Shown here in pieces: positions 11,811-23,800 of a DNA stretch of 64,000 bases (positions are counted from its first letter, which is position 1; each line of letters opens with the position of its first letter). Made by a program: the position numbers and the translations under genes. The DNA lies in NCBI GenBank assembly GCA_025642065.1, contig JAODUP010000447.1, positions 40,001 through 104,000 of the forward strand, given 5' to 3'. The notes under the pieces were generated by a model. The model did not search any database. It worked only from the letters and a program-made list of their open reading frames with translations, and was not told where the DNA came from. Source of the DNA: Paralvinella palmiformis (taxonomy: Eukaryota > Annelida > Polychaeta > Terebellida > Alvinellidae).

Positions 11811-12825
11811 ACCAAGGGCTCACTTGACATCTTTGGCTTCTGGACACTTCATCTCGTGAATAGCTTGAACCGTTTGTGATCAGGTTGCACACCATCACGA
11901 GTGAGTCTGTCTCCAAGGAATGTAATTTGTTCAACGCATAGTTCATACTTGCTCTTATTTAGCTTTAAATTAGTTGCCTTGATTCTTTTTAGAGCACTTT
12001 GTAGTCTCCTGTCATTCTTCTTTTGGACATCCCCAAATCAGTATGTCATCAATAAAAACACCACCTGGAGCTCCCATTGGGCTTTTCCACTATGACGAGT
12101 GCATTAGCCCAATCAGTACGTCTAATTACACCCATCTTCTCCAATCTACCAAGTTCATTTTTCAGTTTTCCTCTCAGACCGAATGCTACATGCACAGATG
12201 GAGCAGCATTTACTTTCAGCTGTATGTGGTGTTTGCCTGGCAAACATCCAAGTCCGTCGTATATGTTATTTGGTATCTGCGATCCTTTGGTCACTCTATG
12301 TACCCGTACATGCTGGCTTTTCTTGACCAATCCCATCAGTTCTGATGCTCTGGAACCCAGCAATGATGTTTTGTTATCACTGATAACGACAACAAATGCA
12401 ATGTTATATGAGATATCATTATATTTTACTCTTGCACGGCATTATAATTCTTCATAGAGAGTAGATTTTCTTGTGCCCCGTGCAAATCTTCAGAGGTAGT
12501 ATTGTTCCATTTACTGATAATGGCGCAAACCATTCATCGACTGTTTCAGCGTCAATTGAATGAACAAATATCTCCTCTTTCACTCTTATCCACGGTGCTA
12601 ATAGAATTTGTTTTACAGCATGATTTTAACCGACATTTACTTTCCCCAACTCGGACATTCATTATAGCCGTGTTTTCAGCCACAGCGACGACATTTTTGT
12701 TTGCCTGTGCGGTTCTCATGGTTGCTCCCGACCTCTTACCCCTGCCCGGAGGGACCCGTCTAGTTGCCATGGTAACCTTTTTCTTACCGGAGTGCCATCC
12801 GTCATTGCCTAGATCTGGTGTGGTA

Positions 12826-12990
12826 TATAGGAATTAAGGTTAGGGTTAATTGACAATCATTAACGCACATACAAATGGTTGTCACAATACGGCCACTGCA
12901 ATTAAAAATTTGTGTTTGGCCTTATATAGTTATATTTTGAAAAACTATATATTAAATATTCAGGGGGTTTTGTCCGCAGTGGGGTTTTGT
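12826..12990. repeat. Repeat Y, copy 1
   Basis: ATAGGAATTAAGGTTAGGGTTAATTGACAA... to CAGGGGGTTTTGTCCGCAG closely matches 55176-55380. This copy lacks a ~36-bp block present in the other. It interrupts the gypsy gag/protease region. Origin unknown. Confidence 0.75.
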
Positions 12991-13587
12991 CTGGCGTTTC
13001 GCGACTACGCTGGCTTGGCAAATGGATACGGCCTTTTCCAGATCTAAATCATCATGGGAAAGTAATTTTTCTTTCACTATGAGGATTAATGTTCCCAGAA
13101 CGATTTGATCCCGTATTAGAGATTCTTCAAGTATCCCGTAATTACATGTTTTAGCTTTGTGCTTAAAGTCAGTTACAATGACTTGCATGTTGTTCTGTTG
13201 TTTCATCTTCGTGCTGTAAACGTGCACGAAACACATATCGTTCGTATTTTTCATTAACTCGTGGTGTACAATATTGATCAAACTTACGTATCACCGCAGA
13301 CAAGTTGTCCCGTTCTCCATCTTTGAATGACAATGTATTAAACACATCGATGGCTTCTGGACCGGCGACGATTTTCCGTTTATTTGGCTTCCTATCCACA
13401 TTGATCGCTTCCATATAGAAAGTAAGTCTTTGTTTGAATCGTATTCAATTATCACTGACATTTCCTTGGAATATCATTTTGTTTGGTGGCTTCATGTGTT
13501 CCATTTTCAATTAGTTCTTTGGCGACTTAATTGATTGATCCTGTAATTCAATCCGTTAATCAATGAGTTAAATAGACTACTTATACC

Positions 13588-14138
13588 GTGTAATGTTGGA
13601 TGTACCGCTGTGCATGTATGGAAGCGTGTGTCAACAACACAGTCTTAAACATGAACTGATGGTTTTGTTGTTCGGGGAGAATCCCCAGGCTGTCGCTTAT
13701 TCAGCACAGCCTCTATGTTGGAGTGGTTGAGAAAACTCCTCCCCCACCACTCACAGGGGAGCAGTACGGAAAGATGGAGCCGAAATACCCTGAGGGTGGT
13801 CACTGCCAGAGTGTTTTACGTCCTCATGGGGTTTTTAACGTCCCCCTTTATTTTAAATAATTCAGTGGAGACGGCAGCGCCATTTAACGTGGTCAGCCAC
13901 CCACGATGTAGGGAGCCGAGAAATTAATCCCTGGAAAAGTTTCGACCTCTTACGGGGTTCGAACCTGCGACCGTTGGCACCAAGTGCCGACTGCTTAACC
14001 GCTAGGCCACCGGAGCTCACTAAACTGATTTTATTCAAACAAGTCTTTATATACTGCTGTACAGTGGTCACGTGGTATATACAGGTTAACCACTAGGGAT
14101 AAGCGTGCCTTATTTTATAACACAAATAGATCATTACA
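13588..14138. repeat. Repeat X, copy interrupted by a SINE
   Basis: 13588-13660 and 14023-14138 together correspond to the uninterrupted copy at 8690-8925. Confidence 0.8.
13661..14022 (-). mobile_element. tRNA-derived SINE, family A, copy 2, with target duplication
   Basis: Flanked by AACTGAT at 13654-13660 and 14023-14029. A and B boxes on the minus strand (TGGCCTAGCGGTTAAG; GGTTCGAACC). Very similar along its whole length to copy 1. The target is repeat X. Confidence 0.92.
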
Positions 14139-16490
14139 TTATGGTAACAGAAAAGAAAACACTCCTTAGACAACAACAATCAAGTTTAATTATTACCAAT
14201 CAATACCTTACACCAGATGAAATACAAAATGTCCATGATCCATGTAAAACATACGATCTCAAATTTTCCACTTAACAAAAACTAAAGCACTGACTAAAAA
14301 CCGGATAATAAAGACAATACAGGTCTAGCACACAAATAAAACGTGTTAAGCACACAATCTCAAATGATTGCACTTTATAAATACTAATGCACCAAATAAA
14401 ACATGAAAATAAAGTATGTGTCAATACATATCAAGGAAAAATAATATAGAAAAAACATTTTAAACACTTTGGCTACATATAGGTGCCCAGTTTGCAGATT
14501 TGAAAAAATTATTAATAAATATAATTTAATTTGTAAATATGTGTATGTGTAAATTGGAAATAAATTCATTGTCATTGTCATATAGGATATATACCTGCGA
14601 TTACCTAGCAATGCCTCTATACAGGTGTTTTGATCGAATTACATACATTTGAAATTGACCAAACTCGAACAGATAGATATCACCACTAAATCTAAAGGTA
14701 ACTATAGATGGCTTCCTGTGAAGACTGAAGATTGTTTGGTAGAGAATTGATGAGTATGTTTATTGGAAGGGGGGAGGGGGGCTGTTTTGATTGGGTGTGT
14801 CACTGTCATGACCTGTCAGATAAGATATATACATATTTAGTAGCTATATATGAAGTGTGCACTCTTATATATCTTTTCTATGTGGCTTATTAAAATACCC
14901 CCCCCCCTCTCTCTCTCTCTCTGTGTTTGCCTGTGTCCCTGAAGAAACCACTCCAATCAACAACAAAAAGGGTATATATAGATGAATATTGGTCACGGGA
15001 TTGGACCCCCCTCCCCTTTATTTCGCGACGTCAAAACTACAGAAACACGTACTATACCACAATAGCTGTCAAACTACAGAAACACGTACTATACCAAATG
15101 GCTGTTAAACTACAGAAACACGTACTATACCACAATGGCTGTCAAACTACAGAAACACGTACTATACCATAATGGCTATCAAACTACAGAAACACGTACT
15201 ATACCATAATGGCTGTCAAACTACAGAAACACGTACTATACCACAATGGCTGTATAAAGTATTATTCAAGTACGAGAAATCTATGGCATATAGCAGACTG
15301 TCAGAATTAACACCCAGTTGTCGATTTACTGGATCGTTAGGACATAATGCTGTCCAGAAATAAATTCAGGGAATAATGGGTTTTTACATTACTGAAGAAA
15401 CAATAATATATCCCTGTTCATTAAATGTTATCGGAAAATAAGATTTCGCGATTTAATTCAAACTTATCACACATACTGGAGGAAAATGTTATAATCATAT
15501 GGTTATATAGATACTATGTTAACATTAGTCTATAATATATCGTAGTCATGTATGTCTTGTGGCTATTTTTGTGCTAGAATACTGCATATATTGATTATGA
15601 ATTTTTGTTGTTGATAATCTTGTATTTGATTGAAGCACTTTGTATACTTGCCCAGTTAAGGATCCATAGTCGTATTACTCTTGTTCCAGTTATCAACAGC
15701 TTTTTTTAATAGTAACTGAGCACCGATTATTAGCTTGTCTTTTATTTGGGTTAGGTCGTACCATAGCAATATAACGCAATCGTTTCATGGAACGTCACTA
15801 TATATGCACTTCCATTTTTTTCTGTTTTCCACTTACAAAATCTCATAACAAAACTAATTAAATTTTAATAAAATATATACTTGTTTTGAATATATATAAA
15901 ATTTTTAGGATTTTTTTTGATTAAAAATTAAAAAATTTATCTTCTACATAGTTTCCAAAATTTTAATAGCAAACGAAAAAATTTTGCTTTCCAAAAGGAA
16001 AAATAATATAAAATTTCTTAAATGTAACAATTTATTAGGAAATTGAGGGATCAATATAGTCTAGCTGTGTTCCTATTGCCCCTGAACGAATAGATATAAT
16101 CACAAAAGTTTAATGAACGCGATTGGTCTGTATTTTTGCCATTAAAGAGTTACCAACCCAAGGATTTATCTGTGCTACATAGATCTATAACGACAATAAG
16201 TGGATTGATGAAAGTACATGTCAATACAACGACATATTAGATTCGGCCATAAGCAATAATTCAGAGTAACAATCAGGAAATCATTAATTTATACATTGTT
16301 TAACTTCAGTAGGAAAGTCTTTTGAATTGGGTCCGAAGGTTTGACCATTTGTTCGATATTTGGGGTAATGTATATAATGGAAACTTAGTAGAGAAACATG
16401 ACCGACATGAATATACAATATATAATACGCACACATATACACACTTTAAGCCAGTTGTCAAACGATACAATATTAACTGTGCTTGTTATT
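14139..16490. other. Intergenic; pyrimidine tract and minisatellite
   Basis: Contains a C-run plus (CT)n at about 14897-14921 and the 37-bp minisatellite described separately. I see no gene; long AT-rich stretches at 15780-16060. Confidence 0.5.
15034..15254. repeat. Minisatellite, 37-bp unit x 6
   Basis: Six head-to-tail copies of AAACTACAGAAACACGTACT followed by ATACCACAATGGCTGTC, with a few substitutions; the second copy is one base shorter. No spacers, so not a CRISPR. Confidence 0.95.
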
Positions 16491-16503
16491 CCAACGAAAG
16501 TCC

Positions 16504-16687
16504 GGGGCGCCTCCGTGGAGTAGCGGTAGCGTGTTGGACCATAGATCACTACCACCGTGGTCAAATCTCGGCGTGGGCACATCTGAAGGTTGTTTCATCT
16601 TTGACTTCGTTTCATTACCTTTGGAGGTCGCTCGGCCCATTTAGCCTACCTTGTGCACAAAAGTGGCCGTAAAACACCAATCATCAT
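16504..16687 (+). mobile_element. tRNA-derived SINE, family B, copy 1
   Basis: Head GGGGCGCCTCCGTGGAGTAG...GTCAAATCTCGG (A box and degraded B box), tail ending in (ATC)n. Flanked by CCAACGAAAGTCC (16491-16503) and CCAACGATAGTCC (16688-16700), a 12/13 target duplication. Confidence 0.9.
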
Positions 16688-17685
16688 CCAACGATAGTCC
16701 AGTTTACATGACCTTAGGGCCATTCGTAACAATTAACATCGCATATCATCTTCAGGTGAAACTCTGTTTTGCAGACATCAGCATTTGGAAGAACAGCTGG
16801 ATGTTAAGATTCAACAAGAATATAACACTGAATTCATTGTGTTTTCATCCAGGTAACATGGAAATAAAACTGATAATATATACGGATCCAGTCATATAAC
16901 TTCTTCCCAGTGTGTGTAAGAAATATTGGCCTTATAATTTAAGTACTGCTATTATCAAATAATAATTCCCCCCTCTCTCGCTCACTTTGGTTAATCGCAG
17001 ACAATGGGTGTAGAACTGTGTTGTACGACTGGTTACAAGCAACGGCAAAATTATTAAACTTTCAGCAAATCAAGAAGTATTCTGTAAGTTTCTAAAAACC
17101 CACTTATTTAATATAGCCTATATTTATAAATTAAACTCGGTGTTTATTTGTTAATTCTGATATACGTGAGCCATAACGCGTTTTGTTTTCAGCCTAAAGC
17201 GTCTTGGAGCAACTCACCTTGAGTAAGACATAATATAAATTGTTATTATACCGTCGTCATAACTCATAATGAGATTTAGTTCAATATGCTTGGACTTGTA
17301 TTTGGTAAAACTCGAAGTACTGATTGGTACTGAAGTCCCGATATCGACAGGTTTCAGTAAGTGTCAAAGACAATATATAGAGTCTACTGCACGAATTGTA
17401 ACTTTCGTGTATCTGTTTATACGAGCCATACCTAAGACCTGTGTGGGACCAAGACTTAGAAAGCCATGAAATTGAGGGCGAACAATATTTATGATACAGA
17501 TAATAATAATAATTTCGTGCATCATTTTTGGCGTCGTAACTTCAGCATGTCTTCAGATGTGTGAAGTAGTCGGGTAGCCTAATAGAAATATCCTGTAAAA
17601 GCTCATAAAATCAATGTGGACTTTGACGACAACACAACGTTTATACAGTGTGAATCGACTGACGATGTCATGTATACATATCGCC

Positions 17686-17762
17686 AGCTCATGGTTCATC
17701 TTTGAATTCGCTTCATTACCTTTGGAGATCGCTCGCCAATTTAGCCTACTATCTGCATCATC
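17686..17762 (+). repeat. Truncated tail of SINE family B
   Basis: GGTTCATCTTTGAATTCGCTTCATTACC... to TTAGCCTACT matches the body of the family B copy at 16504; the tRNA head is absent. A (CT)n run follows. Confidence 0.7.
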
Positions 17763-17812
17763 CTCTCTCTCTCTCTCTATCTGGTATAAGCTATCAATTC
17801 TAGAGTTCAAGG

Positions 17813-18165
17813 GGCGTCTATAGAACAATGCGCTTCAAACCTTCGGGTTGTAGATTCGAATCCGACTCGAGTTTGTAGGATTTGTTTCCCTTGGTATATG
17901 GTCCTCCGGACATATTATGTTCCAGGTATGACGAGCGCCGAGGCTAGACAACTCAACTCAGCTCATTGGACTATCTGGATCTTCGTCGTTGAGGTAAGCT
18001 AGCAACATAAACAACTATCGCTCTGGTATATGTATAAATATATACATATTAGATATGTGTTTGTGTGTCACGTACATATGGGTGTAAGTTTACTGATGTT
18101 CTAGGACACTGAATGGCCTAAATTGTGCCGATGTGTCGTTAAACAACATTCATCCATCCATCTTA
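17813..18165 (+). mobile_element. tRNA-derived SINE, family D
   Basis: B box GATTCGAATCC at about 17850, body containing CGCCGAGGCTAGACAACTCA, and a tail GTGTCGTTAAACAACATTC followed by (ATCC)n. The A box is degraded. (TA)-rich DNA inside suggests slippage. Confidence 0.65.
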
Positions 18166-18832
18166 CTGAGAACGGGTATGCTGCACGTCATTGTATGAAA
18201 TAACCATTTCTTCATATGCAGAAGCTCGAGGTTTCATGTGGACTCAATAATATATATTATAACACGACGTATCGTTATTCATGTACTAATGCTGACCAGG
18301 TCTCTCCCTCTCTCCATTCAATTTGAGTTGGTCGACACACATACACACAGAGTTAAATATCGTTTACACGCACCCCCAAACAAACAACAACTTGAGCTCC
18401 ATATATTTATTCAACTCACTTATAAATGCACACATAATGATACAAATGACTCGCTTTTTATTACATATACTTTCATTACGTTAACGATGCCCTTAGGAAA
18501 CCACATACACGCACACACAGAAATTTGTCGAATTCTGCACGATACGGAAAAAAACTGCACCATCTTCCTAACAATCCCAGCAACAGATCACTAAGCCAAA
18601 CAACCGATAAGTTATACCATGTAATTGTAAAACAAAACGAATCGACCACCGAGTGCTCTGTGTCCTTCCATAATTTTGACAGAACCGCGATTGGCCACTT
18701 TTTGCCATAATACTCACGACACTTGTTGACCTAACAGCTACACAAACATAGGACGAATGCGAAGAACAAAACAACATCGCACCGATAGATAGATGATATT
18801 TCTTTCTACAAGATCTCACCAGCAAATCGCCT
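18166..18832. other. Intergenic, downstream of DUSP11
   Basis: I see no gene. Confidence 0.4.
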
Positions 18833-18845
18833 TTTATTTTTTATT
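18833..18845 (-). promoter_or_regulatory. Two overlapping-region poly(A) signals for DUSP11
   Basis: On the minus strand AATAAAAAATAAAA places two AATAAA hexamers (18845-18840 and 18838-18833) about 160 nt beyond the DUSP11 stop codon. A (TG)n run lies between them and the stop. Confidence 0.6.
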
Positions 18846-19001
18846 CCGATCAGCGTCCATTTATCAGATGGTTTGATCACCATTATCCACACTTGCGTAC
18901 GGCTGTTTTTTTAAAGATAAAATCATGATCAGACAAATAAAAAGTACAATCCACTACACCCTCGTCTCACACACACACACACACACACCAAAATAGACGC
19001 C

Positions 19002-20874
19002 TCAGAAGGCGCCCCTCGCATACGCCCGTCCGCGGCTTGCGAACGCCTCGTCGCGATCACGCCCCCTGCCAAAGATGCTGTCGCGCGCCCGGAAGCCGTC
19101 ATCGGATCCGGTGAACGGTGGGCTTTCGTCGCAGAACGGCGGGCTATCCTCGTTATCGTCTGGCTCCGGATCTCGATACTGGGCCGGCGGCGTTAGTCGT
19201 CGACGCCGTGACGTCGACAGGCTGCCATCGTCGCTGTCGCTGTCGTCGAAACGATCGCGCCCGAACGAATCCCGAACGTTCCTGCCTCGGTACTTCGGCT
19301 TCCGGAAACTTTCATCGCAGGACGCGGTTTTCTTGCCGCCCAAATCCCGCTCAGTGTCGCCATCGAATTCCGGACTGTCGTCCCGGAAGGCTGCTGGTCG
19401 GATCTTCTTTCTGAAGGTCGACGGGCCCTCATTCTGGAATGCCGACCTGGGTTTCTTGCCGAAGAATTCCGACGAGTTGTCGTCTCGAAATCGCGAGAAT
19501 GCGGACGGATCATCGGCAGGATGATACGAGGATGGCTCCGGATCGTCTTCGCCGTAATTACCGCCCCGAGGTCGCGACCTGTACGCGACAGGACTCTGCT
19601 CCCGTTCCGGTAGCGGCGGGCTCATATCTCGGCCGCGTCCACGCCCCATATATCCCCCGCGGCGACCGTCGCCGAGGCCCTTGTAGTCGTCATCTGCGCG
19701 ACTCCTGAACGCTTCCTGCTGGCCTCGGTCCCGGAACCTGGATTCCTTGGACTCGTCCCGGTAGGCCTTCGGTACGTCCGGAGACCAGCTGCGTCGTGAT
19801 CGTTCGCTGGCGGCGAAACCTTGGGAATATTTTTTGAAGTAAGTATCGGTCGTATCGTCGTCGTCATCGTAATACTTGGACTTCTTTGGAAAGTGATCGT
19901 TGTGATAGCCTTTTCCCTTGTACGTCCATTCGTTGGACTCCTGATACGGTAAGCCCTTACCCCGACCACCGGCTGTACCGTCAAAGGACGTCTTACCCCG
20001 GCCGTGACTCGACCCCTCAAAGGAACCGCCACGACCTTTGCCAACGCCTTCGGCCTCGAACGGGCTTCGGCCCTTCCAAGGGCCGGTTCGGTAGGGCTCG
20101 CGTTCGGAGAAGGCATCGCCGCCGCCCATCCAGTGCTTCCTCCCTCGCGACCCTTCGTCCGGCCTCCAGTCGGCATCGAACGCGGTGTGACCCAGCCGAT
20201 CTCTAGCCAATCGCGCCGTTTTGTAGGTGGCGTCACCGTCGCCATCTCTGTGGTCGTCGTGCCCGCGTTTCAGAGATGCCGCAGTGCGCCCGCCACGTCC
20301 CTGGGTTTCGGCCAGCTTGCGGCGGTGCTCGGAAATTGATCGTTCTTCCCGGATGATCGTACCTCGCTCGGTGGCCGTGATGATCACCTCGGTGTCATCA
20401 TCCAGATCATCTTCGTCATCATAGTCGTAATACGGGAGCTTCTGATAGCCCTGGTCCTTCCAGCCGCCACGAAAGTTCCCACGAAAGTTCCCACCACCTC
20501 CGCGATTGCGAGCTCGGTAGCCCCGCCTGTTGTCGAAGTTCTGGCCGAATCCCCCTCCACCTACTCCGCCACGGTTGTAGTTGTTCTGAAAGCCGCGGTT
20601 ACCGTGCGGGCGTCTTTGAAAGCCTCTCCCACGAAAATCATTCTGGAAATTTCCCTGCAAGTTAGAATGCTGTCCAAAGGTTTGGCTGTCGGGAGAAGTA
20701 AACGGTGGCTGCGTTCTGTCGGCTGGAGTAGGCAGAGTCGTCGGCTTATCAACAACGGGATCAGGCTTAACCGGAGTCACCGGCTCATCCGGCTCGGAAT
20801 CGCAATCTTCGTCTTCATCCTCGATGATCTCCCCATCGGATGCGTTGTCAACAACAACCCTATCCTCCGGATCT
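19002..20874 (-). CDS. DUSP11: DUSP11 terminal coding exon, RG/Asp-rich tail
   Basis: A 1,873-nt exon with acceptor TCACTCCAG and a TGA stop at 19004-19002. It encodes about 623 residues: an acidic start (GEIIEDEDEDCD), a Pro/Thr linker, an Arg/Gly/Asn block with repeated RGG and GGGG, an acidic run (DYDDEDDLDDD), then long stretches rich in RD, GRG and FRDD. No folded domain is visible. It is visibly far more GC-rich than the flanking DNA, which explains the long antisense open frames. By itself it resembles an RNA-binding RGG protein; the exon 8 junction places it in DUSP11. Confidence 0.9.
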
Positions 20875-23800
20875 CTGGAGTGAGAGAAAGAAGAGGGAAA
20901 AAACAATGAATTCTTTATTCATTTATCGCAGACAAACATATATATAGGAAAGTGCTTGGTACTCTTTGAAGCAATTTCAGAGACCTGGACGTCAATGGGC
21001 TAGCACATTTCTCTGCCACAAACAAAGAATAGTTTAATGAAATTGCACAAACTTATAGCAGTACTACTGAAAAAACATAAAATATAGAGATGTTCCTTAA
21101 TACTGTTCAAAACAAGCTACAAACAACGAATAGTTTAATGAAATTGGACAAACTAGTAGTAGTACTACTATAACAACAGCAACGGGAACATGCACATTTA
21201 GTGAAGTTGAATGTCTAAAACGAATGTCAAACTCCACGCGAGCCTCGCTTAAAGAAATTGTGTTTTTCACAGACATGAAACGGTTCAGCGTGGTGTAATT
21301 TTCATTCGAAAAATGTTCAATATTTTATTTGATACTATATGCGCGATTTGTTACGCTCCTCTTTGACAGATTAGGTGCGTGGTGGTGCGCGAGCGCGATC
21401 ACGCCCCTCAAATGGAAAGGCCTGTCTATGGAGTTAGGACTGCTGGAGGCACTGGCGGGGTCAGCATTTTCTCTAGAAGTTGCTGGCCTGAACCTTTTTC
21501 TTGGTTACAAAATTTTCGCAAGCAATCCATTTCCGGCAGTCCATAGATTTGTGTGTTGGCGACCAGTTTCGTGGCGCTTCAGACTGTACTTTCTCGTGAC
21601 CACTTTTCACATCCGTACGCCATTGCATATATGTAGTATATACTACTCCTGCCCCAAGTGTCTATATACACGATACCCCAAAATGGTAGTCGAACAATGG
21701 CAATCATCGAGCAAAAATGCGTCTTTCCCAAACAGGCGGAATCGTTTTGCACAGGACTGTCACTTATGATTATAACAAATTCGGAACATTGACGTTTAAG
21801 GTTAAAATGGCGGGAATATTCTGGTATTATCGCTCAGCGGTCCCCTATAAATCCCACAATGCAAAGCGCGGCTGGTTTGTTTTGGTTTGTGACATCATCA
21901 TGCTTCAGGCTTATTAAGCAAAACTAGAATACAAAATTACCAGTAGACATTTATCTCTAGATCCTGAAATTCATATTCTTTGACATGTATAAATTGCCGC
22001 AGGACAAATCGCATGCCGCATCCGGACATATGGAATCGCGCTCGTTTGTTTACATGCTGTTCCATTTTTGCCGTATCCGCATCCCGCAAATATGGAATCT
22101 CAGCTTAATGCTCAGCTTAATACATAAAAGTCAAACTGTCCTCCCAAATAATATCAACTCAGATAAAGACATGGCCCATTGTTTTAATAACTTCTTCTGT
22201 CAAAAAAATATTAAATATACATAGTGGGTTCCAGTCCAGCACCTTATCACAGGGTACGCCATTGGTAGAAGAGTCCTGCATATCCATGATGGATACATTT
22301 GAGCCTTTTACAGAGACTGATATCAGACAGTTGCTGAAAAAGTAATCTAATGCTTTCTGTGCAGTTGACCCTATGCCTACATGGCTTGTGAAAGATTGTC
22401 TGGGTGTTCTGATAAACCCAATTACAAATATAGTTAATAAATCATTATCTCTGGGTGATTTCCCAAGATCCATGAAAGCTGCCCTTGTAAAACCATTAAT
22501 AAAAAACCACACTATGGACTGTAATATTCTAAACAATTACAGACCTGTTTCAAATCTTACATTTTTATCTAAAGTTATAGAAAAGGCAGTTGCTTTCCAT
22601 CTAAACAAATATTTAATCAATAATAACCTTAATGAATCACTACAGTCTGCCTATAAAAGTGGTCACAGCACTGAAACAGCCTTGGTTCGAGTGAAAAATG
22701 ATATTATGATGTCAATTGATCAATGTAAGCCAGTAATACTTGTTCTTCTGGACCTGTCTGCTGCATTTGATACAGTTGACCATAATGTACTTTCTCAAGG
22801 TTAAAAGACATGTTTGGTCTGTCAGGTAAAGTATTTGAATGGTTTAGATCCTATCTGGAACAACGCTCCCAGAGAGTGTATGTTCATGGTATTTTATCTG
22901 ACATTCAGTTTTTGTTATCTGGTGTACCGCAGGGTTCAGTTCTTGGTCCTCTGGTTTTCACAATGTATACCCGTCCTCTTTGGATCATTGCGCAGCGATA
23001 TGGGATTAAATATCACTTGTATGCTGATGACACACAGCTGTATATATCACTGGATCCTGACAATGAGTTAAATTTCTCCTCTTCCTTGAAGAATTTAGAA
23101 CATTGTATTGCCGATATTCGGCTATGGATGACTCAAAATCTTCTAAAACTAAATGATAATAAAACAAATATTTTATATTTGGCATCACCACATTGTGTTA
23201 AATCCCTAAAGACACCAGCATTACAGATGGGTACATCTTCGATTACCCCTAATGGGTCAGTAAAAAATCTAGGGGTTATTTTTGACCAATGTATTAACAT
23301 GCATGAACATGTCACATCAGTATGCCGAGCTGCCTACTACCATCTTAAGAACATCCACTGTTTAAAAGCATTCTTGACACAAGAAGCACTTGTAACTGTA
23401 GTTCATGCTTTTGTTACATCTCGTATAGACTATTGTAACTCCCTGTTACATGGCATATCTGATTATAACATTAATTCAGAATAGTGCAGCTCGCATTGTA
23501 ACAAATACTAGAAAATATGATCATATTACCCATATTCTTCAAAAACTACATTGGCTACCTGTTAGACAGCGTATCCATTTTAAGATTATGTTAATAACTT
23601 ATAAATCTATTAATGATATGGCGCCAGAATACCTGTGTGAACTGGTTTCCATTAGAAAGTCATCCCGAAAACTCAGGTCATCCAGTCAGATACTATTGCA
23701 GGTGCCAGTGTCTCGGCTCAAGTCATATGGTGATTGTGCGTTTAGTGTTGCAGCCCCCAATTTGTGGAATAAGTTGCCAACAAATATTAGAAATTTTACA

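Larger units (their letters stand above)
10470..13430 (-). mobile_element. Ty3/gypsy retroelement relic
   Basis: Domains in order on the minus strand: gag (13414-12975: LSFKDGERDNLSAVIRKFDQ, DLEKAVSICQASVVAKRQTK), interruption by repeat Y, protease (~12540-12330, active site reads CTG where DTG is expected; then LLGSRASELMGLV), start of reverse transcriptase (12240-12049), RNase H (11810-11310: ISSDASKDALGAVIMQ, LPVAYTAHSMTDA), integrase zinc region (~10990-10910: GHMGIAKYRSRAHRALYWPR) and integrase C-terminus (10818-10530: KRYYDQSTKSL, YRRNRRPL). Large parts of reverse transcriptase and the integrase core are deleted, and frames are broken throughout. No LTRs recognised. Same clade as the relic at 52340-54507. 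Confidence 0.88.

Noticed and set aside
10470..13430. Still-active gypsy element with LTRs
   Set aside because: Multiple stops, missing reverse transcriptase and integrase cores, and no paired direct repeats at the edges.
15034..15254. Possible CRISPR array
   Set aside because: Units are directly adjacent with no spacers and the genome is animal; it is a minisatellite.
19075..20424. Plus-strand open frames over the GC-rich exon
   Set aside because: They are antisense shadows of the DUSP11 tail exon, caused by its GC-rich codons.
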